This document shows positions 10,455 through 19,919 of a stretch of DNA of 64,000 nucleotides, piece after piece. Source of the stretch: Lysobacterales bacterium (lineage in GTDB: Bacteria > Pseudomonadota > Gammaproteobacteria > Xanthomonadales > Ahniellaceae); assembly GCA_016182785.1 (NCBI GenBank), contig JACPFU010000043.1:1-64000 (forward strand), written 5' to 3'. The notes under the pieces are model-generated. The model saw only the letters and a program-made list of their open reading frames with translations, made no database searches and was not told the DNA's origin. A program made the position numbers and the translations under genes. How positions within the stretch are numbered: the stretch's first letter is position 1; each line of letters opens with the position of its first letter.

Positions 10455-11837
10455 GTGGCGAATCCCCCGACACCCGCACAGAATCCGCTCGCAAATCTCG
10501 GTCGCATGACCGAGTTGCGCGATCGCCTGATCTTCGTCGTGCTCGCGCTGATCGTGTTCCGCCTCGGCACCTTCGTGCCGGTACCGGGCGTGAACCCGCA
10601 GGCGATGACGCAGCTGATGGACAGCCAGGGTGGAACCATCCTCGACATGTTCAACATGTTTTCGGGTGGTGCGCTCGAGCGCCTCTCGGTGTTCGCCCTG
10701 AACGTGGTTCCCTACATCTCGGCATCGATCATCATCCAGCTGATGGCGACGATGGTGCCGTCGATGCAGGCATGGCGGAAGGAAGGGGAGGCCGGGCGTC
10801 GGCGGATCTCGCAGCTGACGCGTTACGGCGCCGTCGGCCTGGCGGCGTTCCAGGCGTTTGGCGTTGCCATCGCGCTGCAGAGCCAGACCACGGCAGCCGG
10901 AGGTTTCCCGGTGGTGGTCAACCCCGGCCCGGCGTTCATCATCAGCGCGGTCATTGGCCTGACCGCCGGCACCATGTTCCTGATGTGGCTGGGCGAGCAG
11001 ATCACCGAGCGCGGCGTCGGCAACGGCATTTCGCTGATCATCTTCGCCGGCATCGTCGCCGGGCTTCCGAGTGCGGTCGGCATGTCGCTGCAGAAGCTGG
11101 CCTCGGGTGAATTGAACGTGTTCATCGGCATCGGCATCCTGATCGTGGTGGTGGCGACGATCCTGTTCGTGGTGTTCATGGAGCGCGGCCAGCGCCGCAT
11201 CACCGTGAACTACGCCCGTCGCATGGGTGGATCACGCGCCTACAACAACCAGAGCTCGCACCTGCCGCTCAAGATCAACATGTCGGGCGTGATCCCGGCG
11301 ATCTTCGCGTCGTCGTTCATCATGTTCCCGGCGACGATCGCGGCGATGGGCGGCAACATCAGCGGCGAGGGCTGGCTGGCGCAGCTGTCGACGTTCCTGC
11401 GGCGGGTCTCGAACCTGCTCATGCCGGGCGAGCCGCTGTACCTGGTCACGTTCGCGACACTGATCATCGTGTTCTCGTTCTTCTACACCGCGATGGTGTT
11501 CAATTCCGCCGAGACCGCGGAGAACCTGAAGAAGTCCGGAGCGTTGATTCCGGGCATCCGTCCCGGCAAGTCCACGGCCGACTACGTCGATGGCGTGATG
11601 ACGCGGTTGACCGGTATCGGTGCGCTGTACCTGGTTGCGGTGTGTCTGTTGCCGACAATCCTGCAGACCGGCTGGAACGTGCCGTTCTACTTCGGTGGCA
11701 CCTCGCTGCTGATCGTGGTTGTCGTGGTGATGGATTTCACCGCACAGATCCAGGCGCACCTCGTTTCCTCGCAGTACGAGAGCCTGCTGAAGAAGACGAA
11801 CCTGAAGAACTACGGCCGCAGCGGTTCAGTCCGCTGA
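10455..11837 (+). CDS. secY: Preprotein translocase subunit SecY
   Basis: Channel-forming subunit of the SecYEG inner-membrane translocon for export and membrane insertion. 460 residues (E. coli 443), with ten hydrophobic segments, GTFVPVPGV after TM1, and the cytoplasmic loop with QRRITVNYARR near residue 250. The start codon is GTG at 10455, four bases after the rplO stop, with GGAG inside the end of rplO. It is followed by a 102-bp gap; no rpmJ (L36) is found there, unlike the E. coli order. Confidence 0.98.
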   Translation: MANPPTPAQNPLANLGRMTELRDRLIFVVLALIVFRLGTFVPVPGVNPQAMTQLMDSQGGTILDMFNMFSGGALERLSVFALNVVPYISASIIIQLMATMVPSMQAWRKEGEAGRRRISQLTRYGAVGLAAFQAFGVAIALQSQTTAAGGFPVVVNPGPAFIISAVIGLTAGTMFLMWLGEQITERGVGNGISLIIFAGIVAGLPSAVGMSLQKLASGELNVFIGIGILIVVVATILFVVFMERGQRRITVNYARRMGGSRAYNNQSSHLPLKINMSGVIPAIFASSFIMFPATIAAMGGNISGEGWLAQLSTFLRRVSNLLMPGEPLYLVTFATLIIVFSFFYTAMVFNSAETAENLKKSGALIPGIRPGKSTADYVDGVMTRLTGIGALYLVAVCLLPTILQTGWNVPFYFGGTSLLIVVVVVMDFTAQIQAHLVSSQYESLLKKTNLKNYGRSGSVR

Positions 11838-11895
11838 GGCAACTGCACAGGATGTGCGGGTCGCCGCCGGTGCTGCCGGTGGGTGATTATCCGTG

Positions 11896-11901
11896 TACAA
11901 T
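11896..11901 (+). promoter_or_regulatory. Possible -10 element of an internal promoter before rpsM
   Basis: TACAAT at 11896-11901 in the 102-bp secY-rpsM gap, 38 bases before the rpsM ATG. No convincing -35 hexamer lies at 16-18 bases upstream, so this is a weak candidate for a separate alpha-operon promoter. Confidence 0.3.
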
Positions 11902-11939
11902 GATGAGTTCCCTGCGCTAACAGTTTTGGAGAAGACGCG

Positions 11940-12296
11940 ATGGCGCGTATCGCCGGTGTGAATATCCCGGTCCACAAGCATGCGTGGATCGGCCTGCAGA
12001 GCATTTACGGGATCGGTCGATCCCGTTCGAAGAAGGTGTGTGTTTCGGCGGGAGTCGAAGCGTCCACCAAGGTCAAGGATCTTACCGACGCCCAGGTCGA
12101 GCGCCTGCGTCAGGAGATCGCGAAGTTCACGGTCGAAGGCGACCTGCGCCGAGAAGTCGGCATCAGCATCAAGCGCCTGCAGGATCTCGGTTGCTACCGT
12201 GGCCTGCGTCATCGTCGTGGTCTGCCGGTGCGCGGACAGCGCACGCGTACCAATGCGCGCACGCGCAAGGGTCCGCGCAAGGCGATCAAGAAGTAA
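11940..12296 (+). CDS. rpsM: 30S ribosomal protein S13
   Basis: Small-subunit head protein contacting P-site tRNA and L5. 118 residues, as in E. coli. The helix-two-turn-helix region ([16 protein letters not shown], about residues 20-35) and the basic tail with the [20 protein letters not shown] signature are intact. GGAGAAG lies before the ATG at 11940. It opens the alpha-operon segment (rpsM-rpsK-rpsD-rpoA-rplQ). Confidence 0.98.
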   Translation: MARIAGVNIPVHKHAWIGLQSIYGIGRSRSKKVCVSAGVEASTKVKDLTDAQVERLRQEIAKFTVEGDLRREVGISIKRLQDLGCYRGLRHRRGLPVRGQRTRTNARTRKGPRKAIKK

Positions 12297-12317
12297 TCGA
12301 GCCGGGAAACCTTCCAC

Positions 12318-12716
12318 ATGAATGCCAAGACTCAAGCGGCTGCAAAGCCCCGGAAGAAGGTCAAGCGCGTCGTCACCGATGGCATCGCGCATGTCCAAGC
12401 TTCGTTCAACAACACCATCATCACGATCACCGATCGCCAGGGCAACGCCCTGTCGTGGGCGACCTCCGGCGGCGCCGGGTTCCGCGGCTCGCGCAAGTCG
12501 ACCCCGTTTGCCGCTCAGGTGGCAGCGGAGAAGGCCGGTCGCGCCGCGCTCGACTACGGGCTGAAGTCCGTCGAAGTGCGCATCAAGGGCCCGGGCCCGG
12601 GCCGCGAATCCGCGGTTCGTGCTCTCAATGCCCTCGGCTACAAGGTGTCGAACATCATCGACATCACGCCGATCCCGCACAACGGCTGCCGTCCGCCGAA
12701 GAAGCGTCGCGTCTAA
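12318..12716 (+). CDS. rpsK: 30S ribosomal protein S11
   Basis: Platform protein of the 30S subunit that helps select correct codon-anticodon pairs. 132 residues (E. coli 129). Motifs: [18 protein letters not shown] (about residues 26-43) and [15 protein letters not shown], with the basic end PPKKRRV. The Shine-Dalgarno is weak (GGGAAA, 10 bases upstream). The 21-bp gap from rpsM suggests the same transcript. Confidence 0.98.
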   Translation: MNAKTQAAAKPRKKVKRVVTDGIAHVQASFNNTIITITDRQGNALSWATSGGAGFRGSRKSTPFAAQVAAEKAGRAALDYGLKSVEVRIKGPGPGRESAVRALNALGYKVSNIIDITPIPHNGCRPPKKRRV

Positions 12717-12728
12717 GGAAGAATTGCC

Positions 12729-13355
12729 ATGGCTCGTTATATCGGTCCTACCTGCAAGCTCGCGCGCCGTGAAGGCGCCGACCTCAGTCTCAAGAGCCCG
12801 GCGCGTGCGCTGGACTCCAAGTGCAAGCTCGAACAGAAGCCCGGCCAGCATGGCGCTGCCAAGAAGGGCAAGATGTCCGACTACGCCGTCCAGCTTCGCG
12901 AGAAGCAGAAGGTGAAGCGCATCTATGGTCTGCTTGAACGCCAGTTCCGCCTGTACTACGCAAAGGCCTCGAACCTGAAGGGTGCAACCGGCGAAAACCT
13001 GCTGCGCCTGCTCGAAAGCCGCCTCGACAACGTCGTCTTCCGCATGGGTTTTGCGGTGACGCGCGCCGGTGCGCGCCAGCTGGTTGCGCACAAGTCGATC
13101 ACCGTCAACGGCAAGAAGGTCAATCTTGCCTCGTACCAGGTCAAGCCGGGTGACGAAGTCGCCGTCGCCGAAGGTGCGCGCAAGCAGCTGCGCATCCAGG
13201 AGGCGCTGACCTTGTCCCAGGAGATGGACCTGACGCCGGGCTGGATCGAAGTGGACGCGAAGAAGATGGCCGGCACGTTCAAGGTTGCGCCTGACCGCGC
13301 GGACTTGCCGTCGGACATCAACGAGAACCTCATCGTCGAGTTGTACTCGAAGTAA
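12729..13355 (+). CDS. rpsD: 30S ribosomal protein S4
   Basis: Primary 16S rRNA-binding protein; in E. coli it is also the translational repressor of the alpha operon. 208 residues (E. coli 206). The N-terminal domain is followed by an S4 RNA-binding domain ([20 protein letters not shown], about residues 98-117, then [12 protein letters not shown]). It lacks the cysteine-rich N-terminus of zinc-binding S4. AAGGAAG precedes the ATG at 12729. Confidence 0.98.
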   Translation: MARYIGPTCKLARREGADLSLKSPARALDSKCKLEQKPGQHGAAKKGKMSDYAVQLREKQKVKRIYGLLERQFRLYYAKASNLKGATGENLLRLLESRLDNVVFRMGFAVTRAGARQLVAHKSITVNGKKVNLASYQVKPGDEVAVAEGARKQLRIQEALTLSQEMDLTPGWIEVDAKKMAGTFKVAPDRADLPSDINENLIVELYSK

Positions 13356-13373
13356 CCGGAGAGCCCCATCACC

Positions 13374-14369
13374 ATGGTTGCAAACGCCACAAGCGTCATG
13401 CGCGCCCGCGGCATTACCGCCGAGCGACTCTCGTCCAATCGGGCGCGCGTCGCTGTCGAACCGCTGGAACGCGGTTTCGGCCATACGCTCGGCAACGCGC
13501 TCCGTCGCGTGCTGCTCTCGTCGATCCCGGGTTGTGCGATCACCGAAGTCGAAATCGACAACGTGCTGCATGAGTACACGACGCTGGAAGGACTTCAGGA
13601 GGACGTGATCGAGGTCCTGCTGAACCTGAAGGACGTCGCCCTGCGCATGCACGGCCACGACGAAACCCTGCTGACGCTGGTCAAGAAGGGGCCGGGTGTC
13701 GTCACCGCCGGCGACATCAAGGTCGACCACAGCGTCGAGATCATCAATCCCGAGCACGTGATCTGCCACCTGACCAAGGACACGCAGATCAACATGCGCC
13801 TGCGCATCGCGCGCGGTGTCGGCTACCAGCCGGCGCTGTCGCGGCGTCGTCCGGACGAGGAATCGCGTCCGATCGGCCGCCTGCAGCTCGATGCGAGCTT
13901 CAGCCCGATCCGTCGCGTCGCGTTCGAGGTCGACAACGCCCGCGTCGAGCAGCGTACCGACCTCGACAAGCTGGTGCTCGACATCGAGACCAACGGCACC
14001 ATCGAAGCGGAAGAAGCGGTGCGTCGCGCTGCCGACATCCTGGCCGACCAGCTGTCGGTGTTCGGCGACTTCACGCGTCGCGAAAGCGCCGCTGCGAAGC
14101 CGGCCGCGACCGGCATCGATCCGCTGCTGATGCGTCCGATCGACGATCTCGAACTCACCGTCCGTTCGGCGAACTGCCTGAAGGCCGAGAGCATCTACTA
14201 CATCGGCGACCTGGTGCAGCGCACCGAGGTCGAGCTGCTGAAGACGCCGAACCTTGGCAAGAAGTCGCTCACCGAGATCAAGGAAGTGCTCGCCGCCCGC
14301 GGTCTCTCGCTCGGCATGAAGCTCGAAAACTGGCCCCCGGCCGGCGTGCAACACGGCATGCTGGGCTGA
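13374..14369 (+). CDS. rpoA: DNA-directed RNA polymerase subunit alpha
   Basis: Subunit that nucleates RNA polymerase assembly and contacts UP elements and activators. 331 residues (E. coli 329). The N-terminal dimerisation domain includes [19 protein letters not shown] (about residues 30-48). A linker of Ala/Thr residues near 240 leads to the C-terminal domain, whose DNA-contacting segment RSANCLKAE and helix [14 protein letters not shown] match the family. GGAGAG sits upstream of the ATG at 13374. Normal alpha-operon position between rpsD and rplQ. Confidence 0.99.
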   Translation: MVANATSVMRARGITAERLSSNRARVAVEPLERGFGHTLGNALRRVLLSSIPGCAITEVEIDNVLHEYTTLEGLQEDVIEVLLNLKDVALRMHGHDETLLTLVKKGPGVVTAGDIKVDHSVEIINPEHVICHLTKDTQINMRLRIARGVGYQPALSRRRPDEESRPIGRLQLDASFSPIRRVAFEVDNARVEQRTDLDKLVLDIETNGTIEAEEAVRRAADILADQLSVFGDFTRRESAAAKPAATGIDPLLMRPIDDLELTVRSANCLKAESIYYIGDLVQRTEVELLKTPNLGKKSLTEIKEVLAARGLSLGMKLENWPPAGVQHGMLG

Positions 14370-14390
14370 GGCGATTAAAGGAAATCACTT

Positions 14391-14774
14391 ATGCGCCACC
14401 TCAAATCCGGTCGCAAGTTCAACCGCACCAGCTCGCACCGCGAAGCCATGTTCAAGAACATGGCCAGCTCGCTGTTCGTGCATGGGCTGATCAAGACCAC
14501 CCTGCCCAAGGCCAAGGAACTCCGTCGCGTTGCCGAGCCGCTGATCACGCTCGCCAAGGTCGATGGCGTCGCCAATCGTCGACTCGCGTTCGACCGTCTG
14601 CGCGACAAGGCCGCGGTCGGCGTGCTGTTCACCGAGCTCGGCCCGCGCTATCGCGAGCGCAAGGGCGGTTACCTGCGCATCCTGAAGTGCGGGTTCCGTG
14701 CCGGTGACGCGGCACCGATGGCCTACGTCGAGCTGGTCGATCGCCCGCAGCCCGAAGCCGCTGTCGAAGCCTAA
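14391..14774 (+). CDS. rplQ: 50S ribosomal protein L17
   Basis: Large-subunit protein near the tunnel exit. 127 residues, the same as E. coli, beginning [20 protein letters not shown] and containing [20 protein letters not shown]; the acidic C-terminal end is short. AAAGGAA lies 7-8 bases before the ATG. Last gene of the ribosomal block; a strong hairpin terminator follows 26 bp after its stop. Confidence 0.98.
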   Translation: MRHLKSGRKFNRTSSHREAMFKNMASSLFVHGLIKTTLPKAKELRRVAEPLITLAKVDGVANRRLAFDRLRDKAAVGVLFTELGPRYRERKGGYLRILKCGFRAGDAAPMAYVELVDRPQPEAAVEA

Positions 14775-14800
14775 GCTTCTGCCGCAGTGAACTTTCGCGC

Positions 14801-14833
14801 AAAGGCCTCGGTCGCAAGACCGGGGCCTTTTCG
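14801..14833 (+). terminator. Rho-independent terminator after rplQ
   Basis: Stem GGCCTCGGTC (14804-14813) with GACCGGGGCC (14818-14827), one G-T pair, GCAA loop, flanked by AAA on the left and TTTTCGT on the right. It closes the ribosomal block and lies before dsbB. Confidence 0.85.
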
Positions 14834-14863
14834 TCTTCCGGCATCCGCACACAAGGAGAACAC

Positions 14864-15370
14864 ATGAGCCTCAATCCGCTCGCCTGGAGCAATCGCGCAG
14901 CGTTTTTCGCAGCCTTCCTGATCTGCACCGGGCTTATGGGCTACGCCTTCTACGCGCAGTACGTGCGGGGCTTCGAGCCGTGCATGTTGTGCATGGTGCA
15001 GCGCGTCTTCGTCTGCGCCGTGGGGCTGACCGCTCTGGTCGCTGCATTGCATGCACCGAAGGGCTGGGGCTGGCGCTGGTATGGCGCACTGACCGCGCTG
15101 TGGGCGGCACTTGGCACCTACATCGCCGGGCGGCACGTGTATCTGCAGAGCCTGCCGCCGGAAGAACTCGATGGCTGTGCGCCGTCGCTGCAATATGCGC
15201 TTGAATACTACGATGCGTTGAAGGTATTGAAGACCGTCTTCATCCGCGACCAGGACTGTGGCGTGATCGACTGGACCTTTCTCGGGCTGTCCATGCCGAA
15301 CTGGGTGCTGTTTTATTTCATCGCCTTCTTCGTCGCGGCGCTCTACTACGGTTTTCGCCGCGTCCGTTGA
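14864..15370 (+). CDS. dsbB: Disulfide bond formation protein DsbB
   Basis: Inner-membrane protein that reoxidises DsbA and passes electrons to quinone. 168 residues with four predicted transmembrane helices. Both redox pairs are present: Cys40/Cys43 (CMLC) in the first periplasmic loop and Cys105/Cys132 in the second, matching the spacing of E. coli DsbB (41/44 and 104/130). AAGGAG precedes the ATG at 14864. It is followed immediately by the DAHP synthase gene, with no intergenic space if that gene uses its upstream TTG. Confidence 0.96.
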   Translation: MSLNPLAWSNRAAFFAAFLICTGLMGYAFYAQYVRGFEPCMLCMVQRVFVCAVGLTALVAALHAPKGWGWRWYGALTALWAALGTYIAGRHVYLQSLPPEELDGCAPSLQYALEYYDALKVLKTVFIRDQDCGVIDWTFLGLSMPNWVLFYFIAFFVAALYYGFRRVR

Positions 15371-15399
15371 GTGCGGCCTTCGACAGGACACCACAACGC

Positions 15400-16782
15400 A
15401 TGACCACCTGGACGCCCGCGCAGTGGCGTGAACGACCCGCCGCGCAACAGCCGACCTATCCCGATGCAGAGCATCTGGAGCGCTGTCTGGCGCAGTTGCG
15501 GAGCCTGCCGCCGCTGGTCACCTCGCTTGAGATCCTGACGCTGAAGCGACACCTCGCGGATGCCGCCGAGGGCAAGCGCTTCCTGTTGCAGGGGGGCGAT
15601 TGCGCGGAGAGCTTCGCCGAGTGCGATTCGACCACGATCACCAACCGCCTCAAGGTGCTGCTGCAGATGAGCGTGGCGCTGGTGCATGGCCTCAAGCTGC
15701 CGGTGGTGCGCATCGGCCGTTTCGCCGGGCAGTATGCCAAGCCGCGTTCGGCTGACCTGGAAGAACGCGGTGGCGTGGCGCTGCCGAGCTATCGCGGCGA
15801 CATCGTCAACGCACCTGAATTCACGGCCGCGGCACGCATTCCCGATCCGGAGCGATTGCTGCGTGCGCACGCGCACTCGGCGATGACGATGAACTTCGTG
15901 CGGGCACTGATCGACGGCGGTTTTGCCGACTTGCACCACCCGGAATACTGGGATCTGGGCTGGGTCGAGTATTCGCCGCTGCAGCGCGAGTACCGGCGCA
16001 TGGTCGAAGCCATCGGCGAGTCGGTGCGCTTCATGGAAACGCTGGCTGGGGAACCGATCGGCAGCTTCACCCGAGTCGACTTCTTCACGTCGCACGAAGC
16101 CTTGTTGCTGCACTACGAGGAGGCGGTGACGCGGCAGGTGCCGCGCAACCCCGGGTGGTTCAACCTGTCCACGCATTTCCCGTGGATCGGCATGCGCACC
16201 GCGGCGCTGGATGGCGCGCACGCGCAGTACTGCCGCGGCATCCAGAATCCGGTGGGACTCAAGGTCGGCCCGGGCGTGACGCCGGAACAACTGCTGCCGG
16301 TGGTGGAGTTCCTGAATCCGCACAACGAGCCGGGCAAGCTGACGCTGATCCACCGCATGGGTGCCGGGAGGATCGGTGCCACGCTGCCGCCGCTGCTCGA
16401 AGCGGTACGACGCGAAGGACGCAACGTGTTGTGGTGCGCCGATCCGATGCACGGCAATACCGAGAGCACGGCGAATGGCTACAAGACCCGTCGCTTCGAG
16501 AACATCCGCGCCGAACTGGAGCAGGGCTTCGACATTCACGCGGCCGCCGGTACGCGCCTCGGCGGCGTGCACCTGGAGCTGACCGGGGAGAACGTGACCG
16601 AGTGCATGGGCGGCGCGCGCGACCTGACCGAGATCGACCTGGAACGCGCCTACAAGTCCAGTGTCGATCCGCGCCTGAACTACGAGCAGTCGCTGGAACT
16701 GGCGATGATGATCGTGCACAAGCGCGGCCGCGTGCAGGAGGAGGAGTCCGCGCGGTTGCGACCGGGGCCGGGCGCGACCTGA
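15400..16782 (+). CDS. 3-deoxy-7-phosphoheptulonate synthase, class II
   Basis: Catalyses condensation of phosphoenolpyruvate and erythrose 4-phosphate, the first step of the shikimate pathway to aromatic amino acids. 460 residues, typical of class II (plant-type) enzymes rather than the roughly 350-residue E. coli AroFGH type. Motifs include LLQGGDCAESFAE (about residues 63-75), STHFPWIGMRT, GLKVGPGVTPEQL and WCADPMHGNT near residue 346. ATG 15400, with AGGA 11 bases upstream, is chosen; a TTG at 15367 overlapping the dsbB stop is an alternative adding 11 residues. It ends 13 bp from the convergent carbonic anhydrase gene. Confidence 0.95.
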   Translation: MTTWTPAQWRERPAAQQPTYPDAEHLERCLAQLRSLPPLVTSLEILTLKRHLADAAEGKRFLLQGGDCAESFAECDSTTITNRLKVLLQMSVALVHGLKLPVVRIGRFAGQYAKPRSADLEERGGVALPSYRGDIVNAPEFTAAARIPDPERLLRAHAHSAMTMNFVRALIDGGFADLHHPEYWDLGWVEYSPLQREYRRMVEAIGESVRFMETLAGEPIGSFTRVDFFTSHEALLLHYEEAVTRQVPRNPGWFNLSTHFPWIGMRTAALDGAHAQYCRGIQNPVGLKVGPGVTPEQLLPVVEFLNPHNEPGKLTLIHRMGAGRIGATLPPLLEAVRREGRNVLWCADPMHGNTESTANGYKTRRFENIRAELEQGFDIHAAAGTRLGGVHLELTGENVTECMGGARDLTEIDLERAYKSSVDPRLNYEQSLELAMMIVHKRGRVQEEESARLRPGPGAT

Positions 16783-16795
16783 ACCGGGATCGCGT

Positions 16796-17458
16796 TCAAT
16801 CCGCGCCGCGCGCTGCACCGAGCCGGGCGAGCGCGCGCGCGTAGCTGTCCGCGAGCGCGCCGTGCTGCGTCGTGGTGATGCCGAGGTCACGCAGGCGGCC
16901 ATCGAACAGCGAGTAGACCAGTCCGTGCACCGCCAGCTTCTGGCCGCGCTCCCAGGCGTCCTGCACGATCGTGGTCTGGCAGATGTTGACCACCTGCTCG
17001 ATGACGTTGAGTTCGCATAGCCGCGCATGCTGCATCGAGGCGGTGTCGATCCCGCCGAAGACATCGCGGTGCTTCTGCAGCACGTCGCCGACATGGCGCA
17101 ACCAGTTGTCGACCAGGCCGAGACGGGCGCCATCGAGCACCGCACGCACGCCGCCACAACCGTAGTGTCCGACCAGCATGATGTGCTCGACCTTGAGCAC
17201 GTCGATGGCGAATTGCAGCACCGACAGGCAGTTCAGGTCGGCATGCACGACGACGTTGGCGACATTGCGATGCACGAAGATCTCGCCCGGGCGCAGGCCG
17301 AGGATCTGGTTCGCCGGCACCCGCGAGTCGGAACAGCCGATCCACAGGTAGCGTGGATTCTGCTGCTGCGACAGCTGCCGGAAAAATTCCGGATCGCCCA
17401 GTTTGACCGACTCGGCCCAGTGGCGATTGCGTTCCAGCAATTCGTCGAGTTCGTCCAT
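16796..17458 (-). CDS. can: Beta-class carbonic anhydrase
   Basis: Zinc enzyme interconverting CO2 and bicarbonate in the cytoplasm, feeding carboxylation reactions such as carbamoyl phosphate synthesis. 220 residues, exactly the length of E. coli Can. Zinc ligands are visible at Cys42, Asp44 (CSDSR motif), His98 and Cys101 (GHYGCGG). The start at 17458 is preceded by GGAG at 6 bases on the minus strand; upstream extension to 17500 is not supported. Monocistronic by appearance: the next minus-strand gene ends at 17553. Confidence 0.97.
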   Translation of the reverse strand: MDELDELLERNRHWAESVKLGDPEFFRQLSQQQNPRYLWIGCSDSRVPANQILGLRPGEIFVHRNVANVVVHADLNCLSVLQFAIDVLKVEHIMLVGHYGCGGVRAVLDGARLGLVDNWLRHVGDVLQKHRDVFGGIDTASMQHARLCELNVIEQVVNICQTTIVQDAWERGQKLAVHGLVYSLFDGRLRDLGITTTQHGALADSYARALARLGAARGAD

Positions 17459-17552
17459 CGTGGCTCCGCCGTGCGTACAGCGCGCCTGGTCGAGACTCAA
17501 CCTCGGAAACGGGCGCGGGGCGCGGATTGTCGCATCTCAGCAGGCCTCGGCG

Positions 17553-19919
17553 TCACTGCCGCTCGGCAAGCCAGTCGCGCAGCCGGTCTTCGCGGATCGA
17601 GCGAGCGACGAAGATCATGGCAGCGGAGACGGCGCTCGCCGCCGCTGCCGCAGCGCCCACAAGCGAGAGCCATGCGTCGCCGCCCGAAGCGTTCAATTGC
17701 CGCAGAGCGAGCCATGCCGAACCTGCTGCGATTGCCGCGAATACGCCGCGTGTGGTCGCGCTCGCCGGGACAAACAGATGCAGCAGCAGACGTCGCCGCG
17801 ACGCGCCGAGGGCGGCGCGGATGGCGAGCTGGCGCGCGTGCATGGCGGCGGCGGTCATTACCGTGGCGGCGCAGACGGCGACACCGAGCGCCAGCGCGAG
17901 CGCGAGCGCCAGCAATCCGGACTGACTCAGCATGCGCTCGTCCTGAAGTTGCGTCTCGATTTGCGCCGGAAGCGTCTGCCAGGGCTGCCACTCGATGCCG
18001 TGCGCTTCGCGATCTAGCACGGACGCAAGCGCACCGCCGCCGTTGCTGGATAGGCTCGTGGGAGCGATCAGTACGCCCAGATCCCCCAGTCGTTGCAGCG
18101 GCAGGTACAGCGTTGGCCGCGGATCGGCGCGCACATCGTCGAACTGCCCATCGGCGACGCTGCCGCACAACGTGATCTGCGACTCGCCGTCTGGCAGCGC
18201 CAGCGACAGCTTCGGCATGGCTTGGTCCGGGTGCAGGCCGAACTTGCGGAGGAAGGCGCGGTTGGCGATGGCCTGGGTCGGCGCAAATGCGGCGAGGGCA
18301 CCGCAGTGGCTTTCGGTGCGCAGGCCGATCACATCGAAGTAGTTTGCGGAGACGAAGTTCACCGCGAAGAGCTGCATCTCGCCCATGCCGCCATCGCTGG
18401 CCAGGCTGCCCTGGATCACCGCCGGGCGTTGCACCGGGCCGGCGCCGGCTCCGGCAACGCCGAGTTGCGCCAGGTCGGCGAGCAGTGGTGTTGCCGTACG
18501 GCCATCGGTCATGCGCGCGAGATCGTTGTTGGATGTGGCGGAGGATCGCGCTGTGATCGAGAGTCGATCTGCAGCGAAGCCGAGATCGCGTTCGCGCAAG
18601 TGCTCCAGTTGCAAGACTCCGACCGCGGACGCGGCCGCCAGCGCTGCCACCGCGGAAATCGCGAGGACGATCAGCATGCGCGCGACAGCCAGTGGCGGGT
18701 GCGCGTACGCGCCGCCTTGGCCGAGTCGCCGCTGCAAGCGCTGCGCCGCCAGCGGTGCCAGCGCGAGCAGCAGTACAAACACGCCGACGACGAACCAGGA
18801 AATGGGCGCGCCGGCAATGCCGCCGATGGCGGTCGCGAGCGGCCCCTCGCCGGCGGAACCGGATGCGAAGTGCACGAACAGCAGCGCGGTCGCGGTCGAT
18901 GCCAGCGTGCCGGCCACTTGCTGAGCAGAAATGCGCAGGTTGCGCCGCCACCAGTGGCTCGCGCGCTCGCCGAGTGCGGCGCGGGTGCGGTCTTCGGTTT
19001 CGCGGTTCGCCAGATCCAGCCAGCGCATCGCGAACGCGAACGCGAGCAACATGGCGCCGAGACCACCGGCAAACAGCTGCAGGGTGCGGGCCCAGCGTGC
19101 GTACACGAGGCGGGTGCTTCCCTCCAGGCCCAGCCCGGCCATCGCCAGCAGGCGCAGGTCACGCTCGCTGCCATCCGCTTGCATGGCCGTGCGCAGGCGC
19201 GACTGCATCGCCGCCATGCCATCCCCGGTCAGCGCGCCGATGAACTCGGTGGGCAGCAAGCGCATGAAGTCCTCTTGCTGTGCCGGGATCATCATGTCCG
19301 GCCAGGTGTTCAGCGGAATCCAGACATCGGCCCGGGTCGCTGCCGACGGGCCGGCGAAGTCGTCGTCGAACACACCGGCGATGGTGAACGCGACGCGCTC
19401 ACCGGTCATCGCTGCGACCAGGGTGTCGATGTCGACACGCTGACCGAGCGCGGCGCGCGCCGAACCGAACCAGCGCAGCGCGAGCGCGCGGCGCAGCAGC
19501 AGTTCCGGCTGTGCCGGCCGCGGTCCTGCGAGCGAAGCTTCCAGGCTCGGTTGCGCTGGAATGTGCCCCTCCACTTCGACCCCGAGCCCCTCGAACAACG
19601 GGCCGCCGAAAAAACCCATGGCAACGCGCTCGCCGCTGCCGTCGCCGCGCACGATCTGCCGCTGCGTCGCGATTGCGGTGACCGCCTGGCTCGGGGCGGG
19701 GAACCAGTGCGCCAGCGAGTGGTAGCTGATGTGGCCGCCGTCGCTGAACTCGGAGCCGATTCCGACCGGAACCAGGGTGACGAAGTCCGCGCGCGGCTGC
19801 GTGCCCGGCACGCTCGGGTGCGCCGCCAGCCGCGCCAGCGAGAACGCCACGAGCACCCCGGCCAGCGCCACGCCGGACAAGACCGCCAGCGCGCCCGACA
19901 GCGAGCGATTGCGTGGCAT
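17553..19919 (-). CDS. ADOP/MacB-like permease without ATPase partner
   Basis: 788-residue membrane protein with the duplicated layout of MacB/FtsX-type permeases: an N-terminal transmembrane helix (about residues 7-28), a periplasmic MacB-like region, a hydrophobic FtsX-type block (about 285-440), a second periplasmic region, and a final three-helix block (about 660-780). This doubled arrangement matches the ADOP family (acidobacterial duplicated orphan permease). No ABC ATPase gene is next to it, so its energy source and substrate are unknown. The ATG overlaps the stop of the upstream secreted CXXC protein by one base (TGATG), implying translational coupling. Family assignment is from overall architecture, not from diagnostic residues. 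Confidence 0.75.
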   Translation of the reverse strand: MPRNRSLSGALAVLSGVALAGVLVAFSLARLAAHPSVPGTQPRADFVTLVPVGIGSEFSDGGHISYHSLAHWFPAPSQAVTAIATQRQIVRGDGSGERVAMGFFGGPLFEGLGVEVEGHIPAQPSLEASLAGPRPAQPELLLRRALALRWFGSARAALGQRVDIDTLVAAMTGERVAFTIAGVFDDDFAGPSAATRADVWIPLNTWPDMMIPAQQEDFMRLLPTEFIGALTGDGMAAMQSRLRTAMQADGSERDLRLLAMAGLGLEGSTRLVYARWARTLQLFAGGLGAMLLAFAFAMRWLDLANRETEDRTRAALGERASHWWRRNLRISAQQVAGTLASTATALLFVHFASGSAGEGPLATAIGGIAGAPISWFVVGVFVLLLALAPLAAQRLQRRLGQGGAYAHPPLAVARMLIVLAISAVAALAAASAVGVLQLEHLRERDLGFAADRLSITARSSATSNNDLARMTDGRTATPLLADLAQLGVAGAGAGPVQRPAVIQGSLASDGGMGEMQLFAVNFVSANYFDVIGLRTESHCGALAAFAPTQAIANRAFLRKFGLHPDQAMPKLSLALPDGESQITLCGSVADGQFDDVRADPRPTLYLPLQRLGDLGVLIAPTSLSSNGGGALASVLDREAHGIEWQPWQTLPAQIETQLQDERMLSQSGLLALALALALGVAVCAATVMTAAAMHARQLAIRAALGASRRRLLLHLFVPASATTRGVFAAIAAGSAWLALRQLNASGGDAWLSLVGAAAAAASAVSAAMIFVARSIREDRLRDWLAERQ

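Noticed and set aside
11826..14354. 842-codon open frame on the minus strand opposite rpsM-rpoA
   Set aside because: Antisense shadow of highly biased ribosomal genes; no recognisable domain.
17027..18175. Plus-strand open frame across the carbonic anhydrase and permease genes
   Set aside because: Antisense to strongly supported coding sequence, Arg-rich, no motif and no ribosome-binding site.
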